Below, in pieces: positions 1 to 5,306 of a DNA stretch of 5,306 nt (within the stretch, counting starts at the first letter, position 1; every line of letters begins with the position of its first letter). The notes under the pieces are model-generated. The model saw nothing but the letters and a program-made list of their open reading frames with translations, made no database searches and had not been told where the DNA came from. This stretch comes from CALMFT01 sp041674565 (GTDB lineage Bacteria; Patescibacteriota; Gracilibacteria; Absconditabacterales; Absconditicoccaceae), in NCBI GenBank assembly GCA_041674565.1, contig JBAYVQ010000071.1, positions 1-5,306 on the forward strand, in the 5' to 3' direction. A program made the position numbers and the translations under genes.

Positions 1-28
1 AAAATATCTCGCTCACGCGAGATATTTT
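1..28 (-). terminator. Perfect palindromic terminator hairpin after the glycosidase gene
   Basis: Bases 1-12 and 17-28 are perfect reverse complements (12 bp) around a 4-base loop, TCAC. The core of the stem is CTCGC/GCGAG and the outer part is A/T, so the hairpin has an A-tract on one side and a T-tract on the other. It lies 20 bases beyond the UAA of the minus-strand glycosidase gene, where a Rho-independent terminator is expected. Its symmetry means it could also stop transcription arriving on the plus strand from outside the window. The left edge of the window cuts off whatever follows. Confidence 0.85.
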
Positions 29-48
29 TCATTTCCATCAAAATAGAT

Positions 49-786
49 TTATTGCAGCACAATAAACTCTGGCAAACGTGCCCTACTATTGAACTTTACA
101 TTACGCGAGTACAACGATGTAGATGATCCCCCATCGAGGTTTATTGCATCTACCTTACCAAAGTTTTTGATAATAAACTCTGCCATCTCTGGCAAGGAGT
201 AGCCTGTGGTAGTTACGATAAAGTAAGGACCTTGTGGTATCATGACCGTCCTATACGTTTTCCTTTGCCAATGGGAACGGTTGCGCAAAATACTAGGGTT
301 GATGATTCCCTGTTGTACCAATATGGGACCACTGCTTCTGTAGGCACCAGTAAACCACCCTTCCATAGGAAACAATCCTATACCCAGTGTATCCATATGA
401 TAGACACTACAAAGATTGATATCCTGACACAAGCTCGGATCTAGGGCTTTTTCTCCCGTAGTTCGGACTCCCGCAGGATAAAATGTTTCAGATCAAAATC
501 TCCCGAAGTATGCCCCATTTATCACAGCCAAGGCTCCAGGATGTTGGTGGTATATGCCCGAACTGGTAGATCAGGATCTGATAAACATCTGATTTCGTGA
601 CTTGGGTTTGATAACTACAATACCCTGTTTAGCATATCTAGCGATGCCATAGCCCATGCTCGTAATAGGTTTGGTCTTACGCAGTAAGCTTGGCCTAGAT
701 AGAGCGAAACCCTGTAATGGTAATACCGTAACCAAAGCAAGTATCGCAACGCTCAAGTATACTACTACTGTCTTATATCTGATCAT
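49..786 (-). CDS. Exported phosphodiester glycosidase (NAGPA-domain family), with two UGA-Gly codons
   Basis: Read with UGA as Gly this is one frame of 245 residues ending in UAA; in the standard code it breaks at 571-573 (residue 72) and 493-495 (residue 98). Residues 5-30 form a signal peptide or membrane anchor (VVVYLSVAILALVTVLPLQG). The rest matches the phosphodiester glycosidase family related to the domain of N-acetylglucosamine-1-phosphodiester alpha-N-acetylglucosaminidase: AVINGAYF at 87-94, a YPAGVRTTGE segment at about 103-112, a KTYRTVM segment near 176-182, and the hallmark NLDGGSSTSLY at 216-226. Family members hydrolyse sugar-phosphodiester bonds; in bacteria they are usually exported and thought to act on envelope glycopolymers, but the substrate here is unknown. 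I chose ATG 786 because it directly precedes the hydrophobic segment; TTG 825 is an alternative, just after an in-frame UAG. The gene has its own likely promoter behind the upstream terminator and a terminator at 1-28, so it is probably monocistronic. The family call is strong; the biological role is inference. Confidence 0.88.
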
Positions 787-815
787 GACTTTGCGCACAC
801 ATATAAATATCCTGA

Positions 816-843
816 ATTCTAGCAATCTCTATCTCAAATACAA
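816..843 (-). promoter_or_regulatory. Candidate promoter of the glycosidase gene (extended -10)
   Basis: On the minus strand TAGAAT (821-816) matches TATAAT at five of six positions and is preceded by TGC (824-822), which makes an extended -10 element. A weak -35, TTGTAT (843-838), lies 16 bases upstream. The -35 box overlaps the T-tract of the preceding terminator. A start about seven bases after the -10 gives a leader of roughly 20 bases before ATG 786. This is motif reading only. Confidence 0.5.
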
Positions 844-881
844 AAAACTCCCCACAAGTAAGATTGACTCATGGAGAAGTT
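842..881 (-). terminator. Rho-independent terminator after the pilin-like operon
   Basis: On the minus strand a stem of about 14 bp, with one bulged U and several G-U pairs, closes a 7-base loop. The outer arms are AACTTCTCC (881-873) and GGGGAGTT (853-846), and the inner arms are ATGAGT and ACTTGT. A run of six T (847-842) follows. It starts 15 bases after the UAA at 899-897, so it ends the two-gene membrane-protein operon. Confidence 0.8.
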
Positions 882-896
882 GCCGATATGTTCTGA

Positions 897-1808
897 TTAT
901 CCCAAATCTTTCACTAGTTGGTATATGATCATCAGGAATAGTATGATAACTAAGCTCACCAAGAAGATACTCCTGAGTGTATTGGTTGCTCTCTTGTAGC
1001 CATCGTCATCACCATTGCTGGTAATCATCAGGAAGCCAGCATAAATCAAGTACGCCACCATGAGGGCGCCAAGCACATATCACACACCTTTACTGACATT
1101 GACCAAAAGTTCTACCGCCCTCGATTTGAAATCTGATTGTTGAGCGATATAGTACACAAAATCCAGTAATTTGATAAACACAAGCGCCGCTACTACATTG
1201 ATCACCCCCGTAATACCTTTTTTTCTTTTTTCTTCAGCATCCATAGCCTGAATGATCTGAATTCCATTCCAAAATATCAGTATGATAGCAAAAAAGAATG
1301 CGATCGCTTTCATAAATGCTACAATATTTACCAGTATCTTATTTTGCAGATTTTGAGCCAGACTAGCAGCGCCGTCATTATTCTCAAAACCTACCAGACC
1401 TATCAAGTAAGAAGATCCAAAGATAAGGAAACCACCATATGCAATATACAACATATTATTCTTGGCATTTTCAATTTTCTTGGTGTCATCAGCAAATCGG
1501 ATAAATTGGATACCCGTATACATGATCATTGCTACAAAAAATCCTGCCGCAAGTACTTGCACCATGTTTCGTATTCTACCTCCGCCCGCAGCCGTAGGAT
1601 AAAACATAGCAAATACATTATCTTTGAGAGATTTGTTGGGATCCACGCCGAGTCTGGATGGATCATATACCCTCTCGCTTCACTTTTTCAGCTTATCACT
1701 AAAATTATCAAAACTAGGGAGATTGGAAGCTACGACAGCACCCAACGGCAACACTAGTTGCGCCAATAGCACGATTGATAATCAGATCCAAGCAGCGATT
1801 TTTTTCAT
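897..1808 (-). CDS. Membrane protein with three tandem TrbC/VirB2-Mbov_0395-like pilin modules
   Basis: Read with UGA as Gly this is 303 residues ending in UAA; the in-frame UGAs are at 1782-1784, 1680-1682 and 1080-1082 (residues 9, 43 and 243). It has a signal-type N-terminus (MKKIAAWIGL, hydrophobic to about 27), a polar stretch at 28-78, then six predicted membrane helices in three pairs. Each pair follows one plan: a helix ending in a small aromatic/Gly patch, an acidic turn, a basic segment and a second helix. The turns are TGIQFIRFADD (98-108), NGIQIIQAMDAEE (181-193) and AGFLMITSNGDDD (257-269). The last matches the helix-SxGDD pattern of small pilin-like proteins of the TrbC/VirB2 and Mbov_0395 class, and resembles the single module of the gene just upstream. 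The start is fixed by the signal peptide and by the 1-base gap after the preceding UAA, which implies translational coupling. Likely role: structural inner-membrane component of a type IV secretion or surface filament. A VirB6/TrbL-like polytopic channel protein is a plausible alternative. No partner ATPase is visible. Confidence 0.75.
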
Positions 1809-1809
1809 A

Positions 1810-2283
1810 TTATCCCAATATATACGTAATAGCGCTCACTAAGAGCTTGATGATAAAGTAAGCAGCGGTGACAATAATCACTCCTGTAGCTATTTTCTTG
1901 ATCCTAGCCATAGTCTCTTTTTGCACAGCATCATCTCACATACTCGTAGCCAATAAGAATCCATTATAAATAATCAGAATCACAGCGCCACTCAGAGCAA
2001 TGAAGGTCAGCCACTGTAGATAAGGACCCAGTGCCGCTCTCAGTGTGTCCAAAGTATTGGTTATCCTATTGGATTGTCCAAATGACTGGTTATCAATATT
2101 TACGTTATCAAGCCTTGATTCGGTCATCTTGGTAGTATCAGCTTGTTGTCTTACGTTTTTGAGAATCTCATCAGGCGTACTACCATATTGACCTCGATTT
2201 TGGTCTTGCGCAAACACAAGTACATTGCCCATCAAGCATATACCAAAGATCATTCACAAGAGTATCATGACGTACTTTTTCAT
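1810..2283 (-). CDS. Single-module TrbC/VirB2-Mbov_0395-like pilin protein with signal peptide
   Basis: This is 157 residues with UGA as Gly (2254-2256, residue 10; 1936-1938, residue 116), ending in UAA. A signal peptide (MKKYVMILLG, hydrophobic to about 24) probably ends at VFA|QDQ. Residues 26-85 are polar and rich in N, Q, T and D. Two membrane helices follow (about 90-113 and 130-152), joined by ATSMGDDAVQKE, where the UGA-coded Gly116 fills the Gly of the GDD turn. This arrangement fits small pilin-like proteins of conjugation or type IV secretion systems (TrbC/VirB2, Mbov_0395 family). The extra N-terminal polar domain is longer than in typical VirB2 pilins. It is the first gene of an operon: promoter directly upstream, and the tandem-module protein starting one base after its stop. 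No ribosome binding site is visible, and the predicted transcript start is the ATG itself. Family membership rests on topology and the turn motif, not on an alignment. Confidence 0.75.
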
Positions 2284-2289
2284 ATCATA

Positions 2290-2318
2290 AGTATAGTCAG
2301 CAAGCCCTTATTTGTCAA
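2290..2318 (-). promoter_or_regulatory. Near-consensus sigma-70-type promoter giving a predicted leaderless mRNA
   Basis: The minus strand reads TTGACA (2318-2313), a 17-base spacer, then TATACT (2295-2290). The -35 is the exact consensus and the -10 matches five of six positions. Only six bases (TATGAT) separate the -10 box from ATG 2283, so the expected start point is the A of the start codon. The first two bases of the -35 belong to the T-tract of the upstream terminator. The motif is clear; the start point is inferred. Confidence 0.8.
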
Positions 2319-2341
2319 AAAAACCGACCAAAAAGGATCGG
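2317..2341 (-). terminator. Rho-independent terminator after the lipoprotein gene
   Basis: The minus strand reads CCGATCC, TTTTT, GGTCGG, then seven T. The stem is six base pairs with one bulged T (arms at 2341-2335 and 2329-2324), and the T-tract is 2323-2317. It lies 26 bases after the UAA at 2370-2368. It separates the lipoprotein gene from the pilin-like operon, whose promoter begins inside the T-tract. Confidence 0.8.
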
Positions 2342-2367
2342 CAGGAACTTACAATGTGAGAACCAAA

Positions 2368-3093
2368 TTATTTGAGGACCAAGCTAGCAAACAATCTCTC
2401 TATAAGAATATTGACAACAGTATTACGAGTGTCTATTGTGCTTATCACGAGCATCTTACCATCTACAAGCGGATACGTAATATAATATCTAGGAGCTGAT
2501 CATCATTCACAGGGTTTGTCATTACAAAGCTGTGGTCAGTATATCATAAATCATTTCCAAGCTTGTGCATTGGTATTGAGCACACTGGGGATGACGCATT
2601 CATATTGATTGTTGATTTTGCCAGTAATATCATAATTTCCCTCTTGCACCTCAAAACGCAGCATCTCCCAAGAATCTCCTGGTACCACGCCACGCAAACT
2701 TCGGCTATTGGATCCAGTATCATATGATCGGCTCAAAGTATATCCATCCACAGTCCCTGATAACGGGACGTCTACAGAAAAATACTGAGTTTGCTGCGCT
2801 GCAAAGGTAAATCATTGCAGCTGTATAGCACCAGAAAAACTTACTTGTTGCTCTAGTTTAGCGCTCTGGGAAGTACTAATACTGTTCATCCATGAGAGTA
2901 GTGGCGTATTGTATTCCGACAAAGCGTACTGTTTACAGTTCACCATACTGCCACTTACTCCTATCTGCAAAGTTTCGCCAGTATTTGAATTAACTCAAGC
3001 TGTCTCCGTTCATGACAGCATGCCCTTAGAGCAGCCGCTCATCACCACACAACATCATAACAACCCAAACAGCACTCATCTAGAAAACGTCAT
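2368..3093 (-). CDS. Putative lipoprotein of unknown function, with nine UGA-Gly codons
   Basis: The frame is 241 residues and ends in UAA only if UGA is Gly. In-frame UGAs lie at 3076-3078, 3055-3057, 3010-3012, 2995-2997, 2812-2814, 2551-2553, 2536-2538, 2503-2505 and 2500-2502 (residues 6, 13, 28, 33, 94, 181, 186, 197, 198). The N-terminus is a short basic start (MTFSR), a hydrophobic core and the lipobox-like VVMSGC, with lipidation expected at Cys21. Met at -3 is less usual than Leu. A Ser/Thr/Asn/Gly-rich linker follows (about 22-50), then a mostly beta-like globular region. After lipidation four Cys remain (53, 166, 190, 195), enough for two disulfides. I do not recognise the family. 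It has a likely promoter upstream and a terminator downstream, so it is probably transcribed alone. About 9 of 24 glycines are UGA, far more than in its neighbours. It may be surface-exposed; no function is assigned. Confidence 0.75.
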
Positions 3094-3103
3094 ATTTTAC
3101 TCT

Positions 3104-3131
3104 AATATACAATGTAAATAGACCTTATAAA
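3104..3131 (-). promoter_or_regulatory. Possible promoter of the lipoprotein gene
   Basis: On the minus strand TATATT (3109-3104, five of six -10 matches) lies 16 bases after TTTATA (3131-3126, four of six -35 matches). The -10 box ends ten bases before ATG 3093, so the leader would be only about 3-4 bases. The stretch is AT-rich, so chance matches are likely. No convincing terminator was found between this site and the upstream gene's stop at 3188, so read-through from that gene is also possible. Confidence 0.35.
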
Positions 3132-3187
3132 TATCTTTTTAGCGCCAAGAATCAAGAAATCTAGCTAAGAAAAAGGTCTTTCTCAAA

Positions 3188-3574
3188 TTATTTTCCACTA
3201 TTTGTCTTATTACCCCCAAATATGTTCTTAATATTATTGATAAGATCTTCCACGCCATCATCTTCTGGCTTGCTGGCTAAAGCAGCAGCTATTTCAGCCC
3301 CGACCGTCTTGCCTATCTTGCCTTCAAAACCCTTTATAGCAATCATCATCTTGAAAGAATAGTCTGATACATCAAACCACAAGTTGGTATTGGAGTCCAG
3401 GACGCAGCCCATAGCCTCACAAAATGAACGAACTGTCGCAAAATACAGTTTTGCTATTTCATATGTTTCAAATGTTTCTCGTTTTGCTTCACGCAACACA
3501 AAATCATCTTTTTCTTGATCCGTAATCGTAAACTTTTGTCCCACATTGAGGTTGGTAAGTAGTTTCATTATCAT
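3188..3574 (-). CDS. Hypothetical protein, 128 residues, no UGA codons
   Basis: An intact frame ending in UAA with no in-frame UGA, although it has about ten glycines, all GGN. I do not recognise the family. There is no signal peptide or membrane helix, so it is probably cytoplasmic. The first part is charged and predicted mixed alpha/beta (MIMKLLTNLNVGQKF, then a helix rich in E, K and R). The middle has single Cys residues in RSFCEAMGCVLD and aromatic NLWFDVSDYSF. The tail (about 95-128) has an acidic EDDGVEDL helix and ends in an asparagine, glycine and lysine-rich stretch. ATG 3574 follows an in-frame UAG directly upstream; ATG 3568, two codons later, is equally possible. It starts 36 bases after the stop of the preceding gene on the same strand with no terminator between, so the two are probably one operon. 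The coding call is well supported; the function is unknown. Confidence 0.72.
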   Translation of the reverse strand: MIMKLLTNLNVGQKFTITDQEKDDFVLREAKRETFETYEIAKLYFATVRSFCEAMGCVLDSNTNLWFDVSDYSFKMMIAIKGFEGKIGKTVGAEIAAALASKPEDDGVEDLINNIKNIFGGNKTNSGK

Positions 3575-3610
3575 CTACACACAAATAAATCCAAGATCTA
3601 TCATATATAT

Positions 3611-3994
3611 TTATTTTCCTTTTTTAGCAATAACTTCTAAAAGATGAGGGATTCTAGCATTGATTTGATCCAAAGCGTGCTGTACATTGGTTTGTTGGCC
3701 ACTAAATAGCGGTAAATAAAACTTTTCGAACATAGCGTGTGCGGTGTTTTCGTCATACGCTGCTTTTTCAAGCACAAGAGCATCTACAAGGAGAGCCTGA
3801 TGACTAGGGTTGAGCTTTTGAAACCTTTCAAAATCATAGGATCCAGCTTTGGTTGGGAATCGATCACATCCATTATGCAGCAATGATAGTAATTGTGTTG
3901 CAAAAGGCTTTCCCAGACACTGCAAACTCGTAGTGAGTGAGCTCACTCCATCAAGTGTACCACCAAAACTTGGTGTATTCAACTTTTTAGACAT
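3611..3994 (-). CDS. Hypothetical protein, 127 residues, divergent from tig
   Basis: An intact frame ending in UAA with no UGA codon. I do not recognise the family. It is soluble and mostly helical, with no signal or membrane segment. A Ser/Thr-rich N-terminal part (about 8-25) precedes helices such as FATQLLSLLHNGCDRF, SHQALLVDALVLEKAAYDE and AHAMFEKFYLPLF, with a basic C-terminus (EVIAKKGK). I chose ATG 3994 (MSKKLN); the frame stays open to TTG 4030, but the extra residues (VKIFLYYLICI) are AT-rich, promoter-like sequence. It is the first gene of a probable two-gene unit with the 128-residue protein and is divergent from trigger factor across 173 bases. No sequence feature links it to folding or to the ribosome. 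Confidence 0.72.
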   Translation of the reverse strand: MSKKLNTPSFGGTLDGVSSLTTSLQCLGKPFATQLLSLLHNGCDRFPTKAGSYDFERFQKLNPSHQALLVDALVLEKAAYDENTAHAMFEKFYLPLFSGQQTNVQHALDQINARIPHLLEVIAKKGK

Positions 3995-4167
3995 AATACA
4001 TATAAGATAATATAAAAATATTTTCACCAATTTTATAAATATATTAACATGTAAGTCAACTACTTATATACCTTTTTGAAAATATACCAGTTTCCTTGCA
4101 ATTATGGAGCATAAAATTATCAGATTATACTTATCTATTGTATATTTTACTTTTGCTACACATACAT
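3995..4167. promoter_or_regulatory. AT-rich divergent intergenic region with promoters for tig and the 127-residue gene
   Basis: The 173 bases between two divergent start codons are strongly AT-rich and should hold two promoters, but neither is clear. Plus-strand -10 candidates are TATACT (4126-4131) and TATATT (4141-4146); the latter has a weak -35, TTATCA (4117-4122), 18 bases upstream, giving a leader of about 15 bases for tig. On the minus strand a TATATT-like box lies about 14 bases before ATG 3994 without a good -35. Neither start codon has a Shine-Dalgarno sequence. No RNA gene or operator palindrome was found here. Confidence 0.4.
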
Positions 4168-5306
4168 ATGAAAGCTAAACTCTCCGTTGTTCTTGAGAAA
4201 GGAAATCAATCCAACTATCAGATCGTTACGACTATCACCCCAGAACAATACAACGCATTCAAGGAGCAAGCTCTCTTGGAATTTGCAAAGACATACAAAA
4301 AAGATGGATACCGCCCTGGCAAAGTGCCATTGGATATGGTCAGGAAAGAAGTCAACGAGATCTACCTCGAGATGGATGCTATGAACGACATCATCAATAG
4401 CTCGTTGGATATCTTATTGCAAGAGCACAAAGATATCAAGTTCATCGGGCAACCGTACAACTTGGACAAAAAGGTAGAATGAGATAACACCGTTTTCACT
4501 TACAACTTGGATGTATATCCAGAAGTAACCGTCCTCAATGACAACTGGAAGTCCATACGCGTAGAAGCAGTGGATGGGCAAGTTACTGCTGAAGAATTGG
4601 ATGAAGCAATCAAATCACTCAGACAGCAGTACGCTACCTATGTAGATACCAGTGCTGTATCTCATCACAGCGTAGATAGACTCAAAGTCATCTACATGAA
4701 CGCTGATAGCGAAGAGATCTTCACTAAGACTATTTTTGTAGAGCATGCTGATAAACATGATGGCGGATTCCATAACTTGGAAGGTAAAGTAGTCGGAGAC
4801 GTCATACAACTACCCTACAACGACAGCGTGCCAGCTAAGCTCAAATACGGCAAAGAAGATCAGATTCCTACGACTATCACACTTGAAGTACTCAAGACGC
4901 AGACACAAGAGTTGCCCGAGTTTACGGATGAAAAAATACAAGAACTGTTTGGCAATGAAGGAGTGACATCACTGGAGATACTAAAGGGAAAGATCTCTGA
5001 AGTTATGAAAGAACAAAAATATCAAAATACTCTGATCGGCAACGTAGATAGCTACGTCGCTAGCATCTCTCCATCGTTTGAAGTACAGATACCCAAAGCC
5101 ATGATTGAATCTGAATACGAAAACAGATACAAACATATGACAGAAAGATTTGGAGGTAAAGAAAAGTTTGAAGCAGCGTATCTCCAACTACCAGAGGGCA
5201 AAACTGAATTGGAAAAAAGACAAACAGAACTCAGAGATATTTCCAAAGCATCACTAGCAAAGTTTTTCGTACTCCAAAAAGTATGCGAACTCCTAGAAAT
5301 CAAAGA
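4168..5306 (+). CDS. tig: Trigger factor, 3'-truncated by the window, with one UGA-Gly codon
   Basis: Ribosome-bound chaperone that shields nascent chains at the exit tunnel. From ATG 4168 the frame runs 379 codons to the window edge, passing one UGA (4480-4482, codon 105) that must be sense because the homology continues on both sides. Residues 1-110 match the N-terminal ribosome-binding domain, including GYRPGKVP (47-54), the family signature GFRxGKxP with Phe to Tyr. The region at about 165-248 sits where the FKBP-like prolyl isomerase domain normally lies. It is poorly conserved: the usual SVDG-F and G-x-IPGFE-type segments are not recognisable, so isomerase activity is doubtful. The junction LPEFTDEKIQELFG (from 249) and the helical arms that follow match the C-terminal substrate-binding domain. 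By comparison with the E. coli protein several tens of residues are missing beyond 5306. The start matches the family N-terminus; the in-frame TTG 4096 would add an unlikely hydrophobic extension. No Shine-Dalgarno is visible. Confidence 0.93.
4480..4482 (+). other. In-frame UGA decoded as glycine inside trigger factor
   Basis: The codon sits between Glu104 and Asp106 (KKVE-UGA-DNTV) in a housekeeping gene whose recognisable domains lie on both sides. A true stop here would leave only the ribosome-binding domain. It is the clearest single marker of the recoded genetic code in this window. Confidence 0.9.

Noticed and set aside
656..928. Open frame on the plus strand across the glycosidase start and terminator
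   Set aside because: It lies opposite a recognised gene and a terminator, and has no family motif or start context. It is an antisense shadow.
1344..1842. Plus-strand open frames opposite the tandem-module gene
   Set aside because: The minus strand carries a coherent membrane protein with signal peptide and coupled start; the plus-strand products have no recognisable features.
2143..2499. Plus-strand open frame spanning 2143-2499
   Set aside because: It crosses a clear terminator and promoter on the minus strand and overlaps two real genes in antisense.
2500..3093. Pseudogene or degraded region, suggested by many in-frame stops
   Set aside because: All the stops are UGA, none UAA or UAG, until a UAA properly followed by a terminator. 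The joined frame has a lipoprotein signal and continuous composition, so recoding explains it.
3995..4167. tRNA or small RNA in the AT-rich divergent gap
   Set aside because: No cloverleaf, T-loop consensus or strong hairpin was seen; promoters explain the region.
4480..4482. Selenocysteine at the in-frame UGA of trigger factor
   Set aside because: Trigger factor is not a selenoprotein, five genes carry UGAs, and several sites align with Gly. No recoding hairpin is needed.
4615..5303. Minus-strand open frames inside trigger factor
   Set aside because: They lie within a recognised conserved gene on the plus strand and show no features of their own.
1..5306. UGA as tryptophan (table 4, Mycoplasma-like)
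   Set aside because: UGA replaces a Gly in the conserved GDD turn and lies in glycine-like contexts, while UGG is used for Trp in several genes.
1..5306. CRISPR array, insertion sequence or attachment site
   Set aside because: No regularly spaced direct repeats, transposase motifs or paired terminal repeats were found by reading both strands.

Overview
The window comes from a bacterium that reads UGA as glycine (translation table 25). That code is known from the Candidate Phyla Radiation lineages Absconditabacteria (SR1) and Gracilibacteria (BD1-5/GN02); the sequence alone does not say which. With the standard code, five of the seven genes fall into fragments that look like pseudogenes. With UGA as Gly, every gene becomes one continuous frame with a sensible N-terminus. 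Seventeen in-frame UGAs were located: 1 in the trigger factor, 9 in the lipoprotein, 2 and 3 in the two pilin-like proteins, and 2 in the glycosidase. Every complete gene ends in UAA.

Layout: six genes lie on the minus strand (right to left), and one partial gene lies on the plus strand at the right edge. Between 3995 and 4167 is an AT-rich divergent promoter region. To its right is tig (trigger factor, 4168 to beyond 5306). To its left on the minus strand are two small proteins I do not recognise (3994-3611 and 3574-3188, probably co-transcribed). Next comes a lipoprotein with nine UGA codons (3093-2368), closed by a terminator at 2317-2341. Then follows a two-gene operon of membrane proteins resembling the TrbC/VirB2-Mbov_0395 pilin class: a single-module protein (2283-1810) and, one base later, a protein with three such modules in tandem (1808-897), closed by a terminator at 842-881. 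The last gene encodes an exported phosphodiester glycosidase of the NAGPA type (786-49), followed by a perfect 12-bp palindromic terminator at 1-28.

Four of the six complete genes encode exported or membrane proteins. The pilin-like pair suggests part of a type IV secretion, conjugation or surface-filament apparatus, but no ATPase or channel gene is in the window to confirm this. The lipoprotein and glycosidase may act at the same cell surface; that is inference.

The expression signals are compact. No gene has a clear Shine-Dalgarno sequence. The pilin operon has a near-consensus promoter (TTGACA, 17 bp, TATACT) whose predicted start point is the A of the ATG, so its mRNA may be leaderless. 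At two junctions the T-tract of the upstream terminator runs into the -35 box of the next promoter. The genetic code and the tandem-module pilin-like protein are the two most interesting points.
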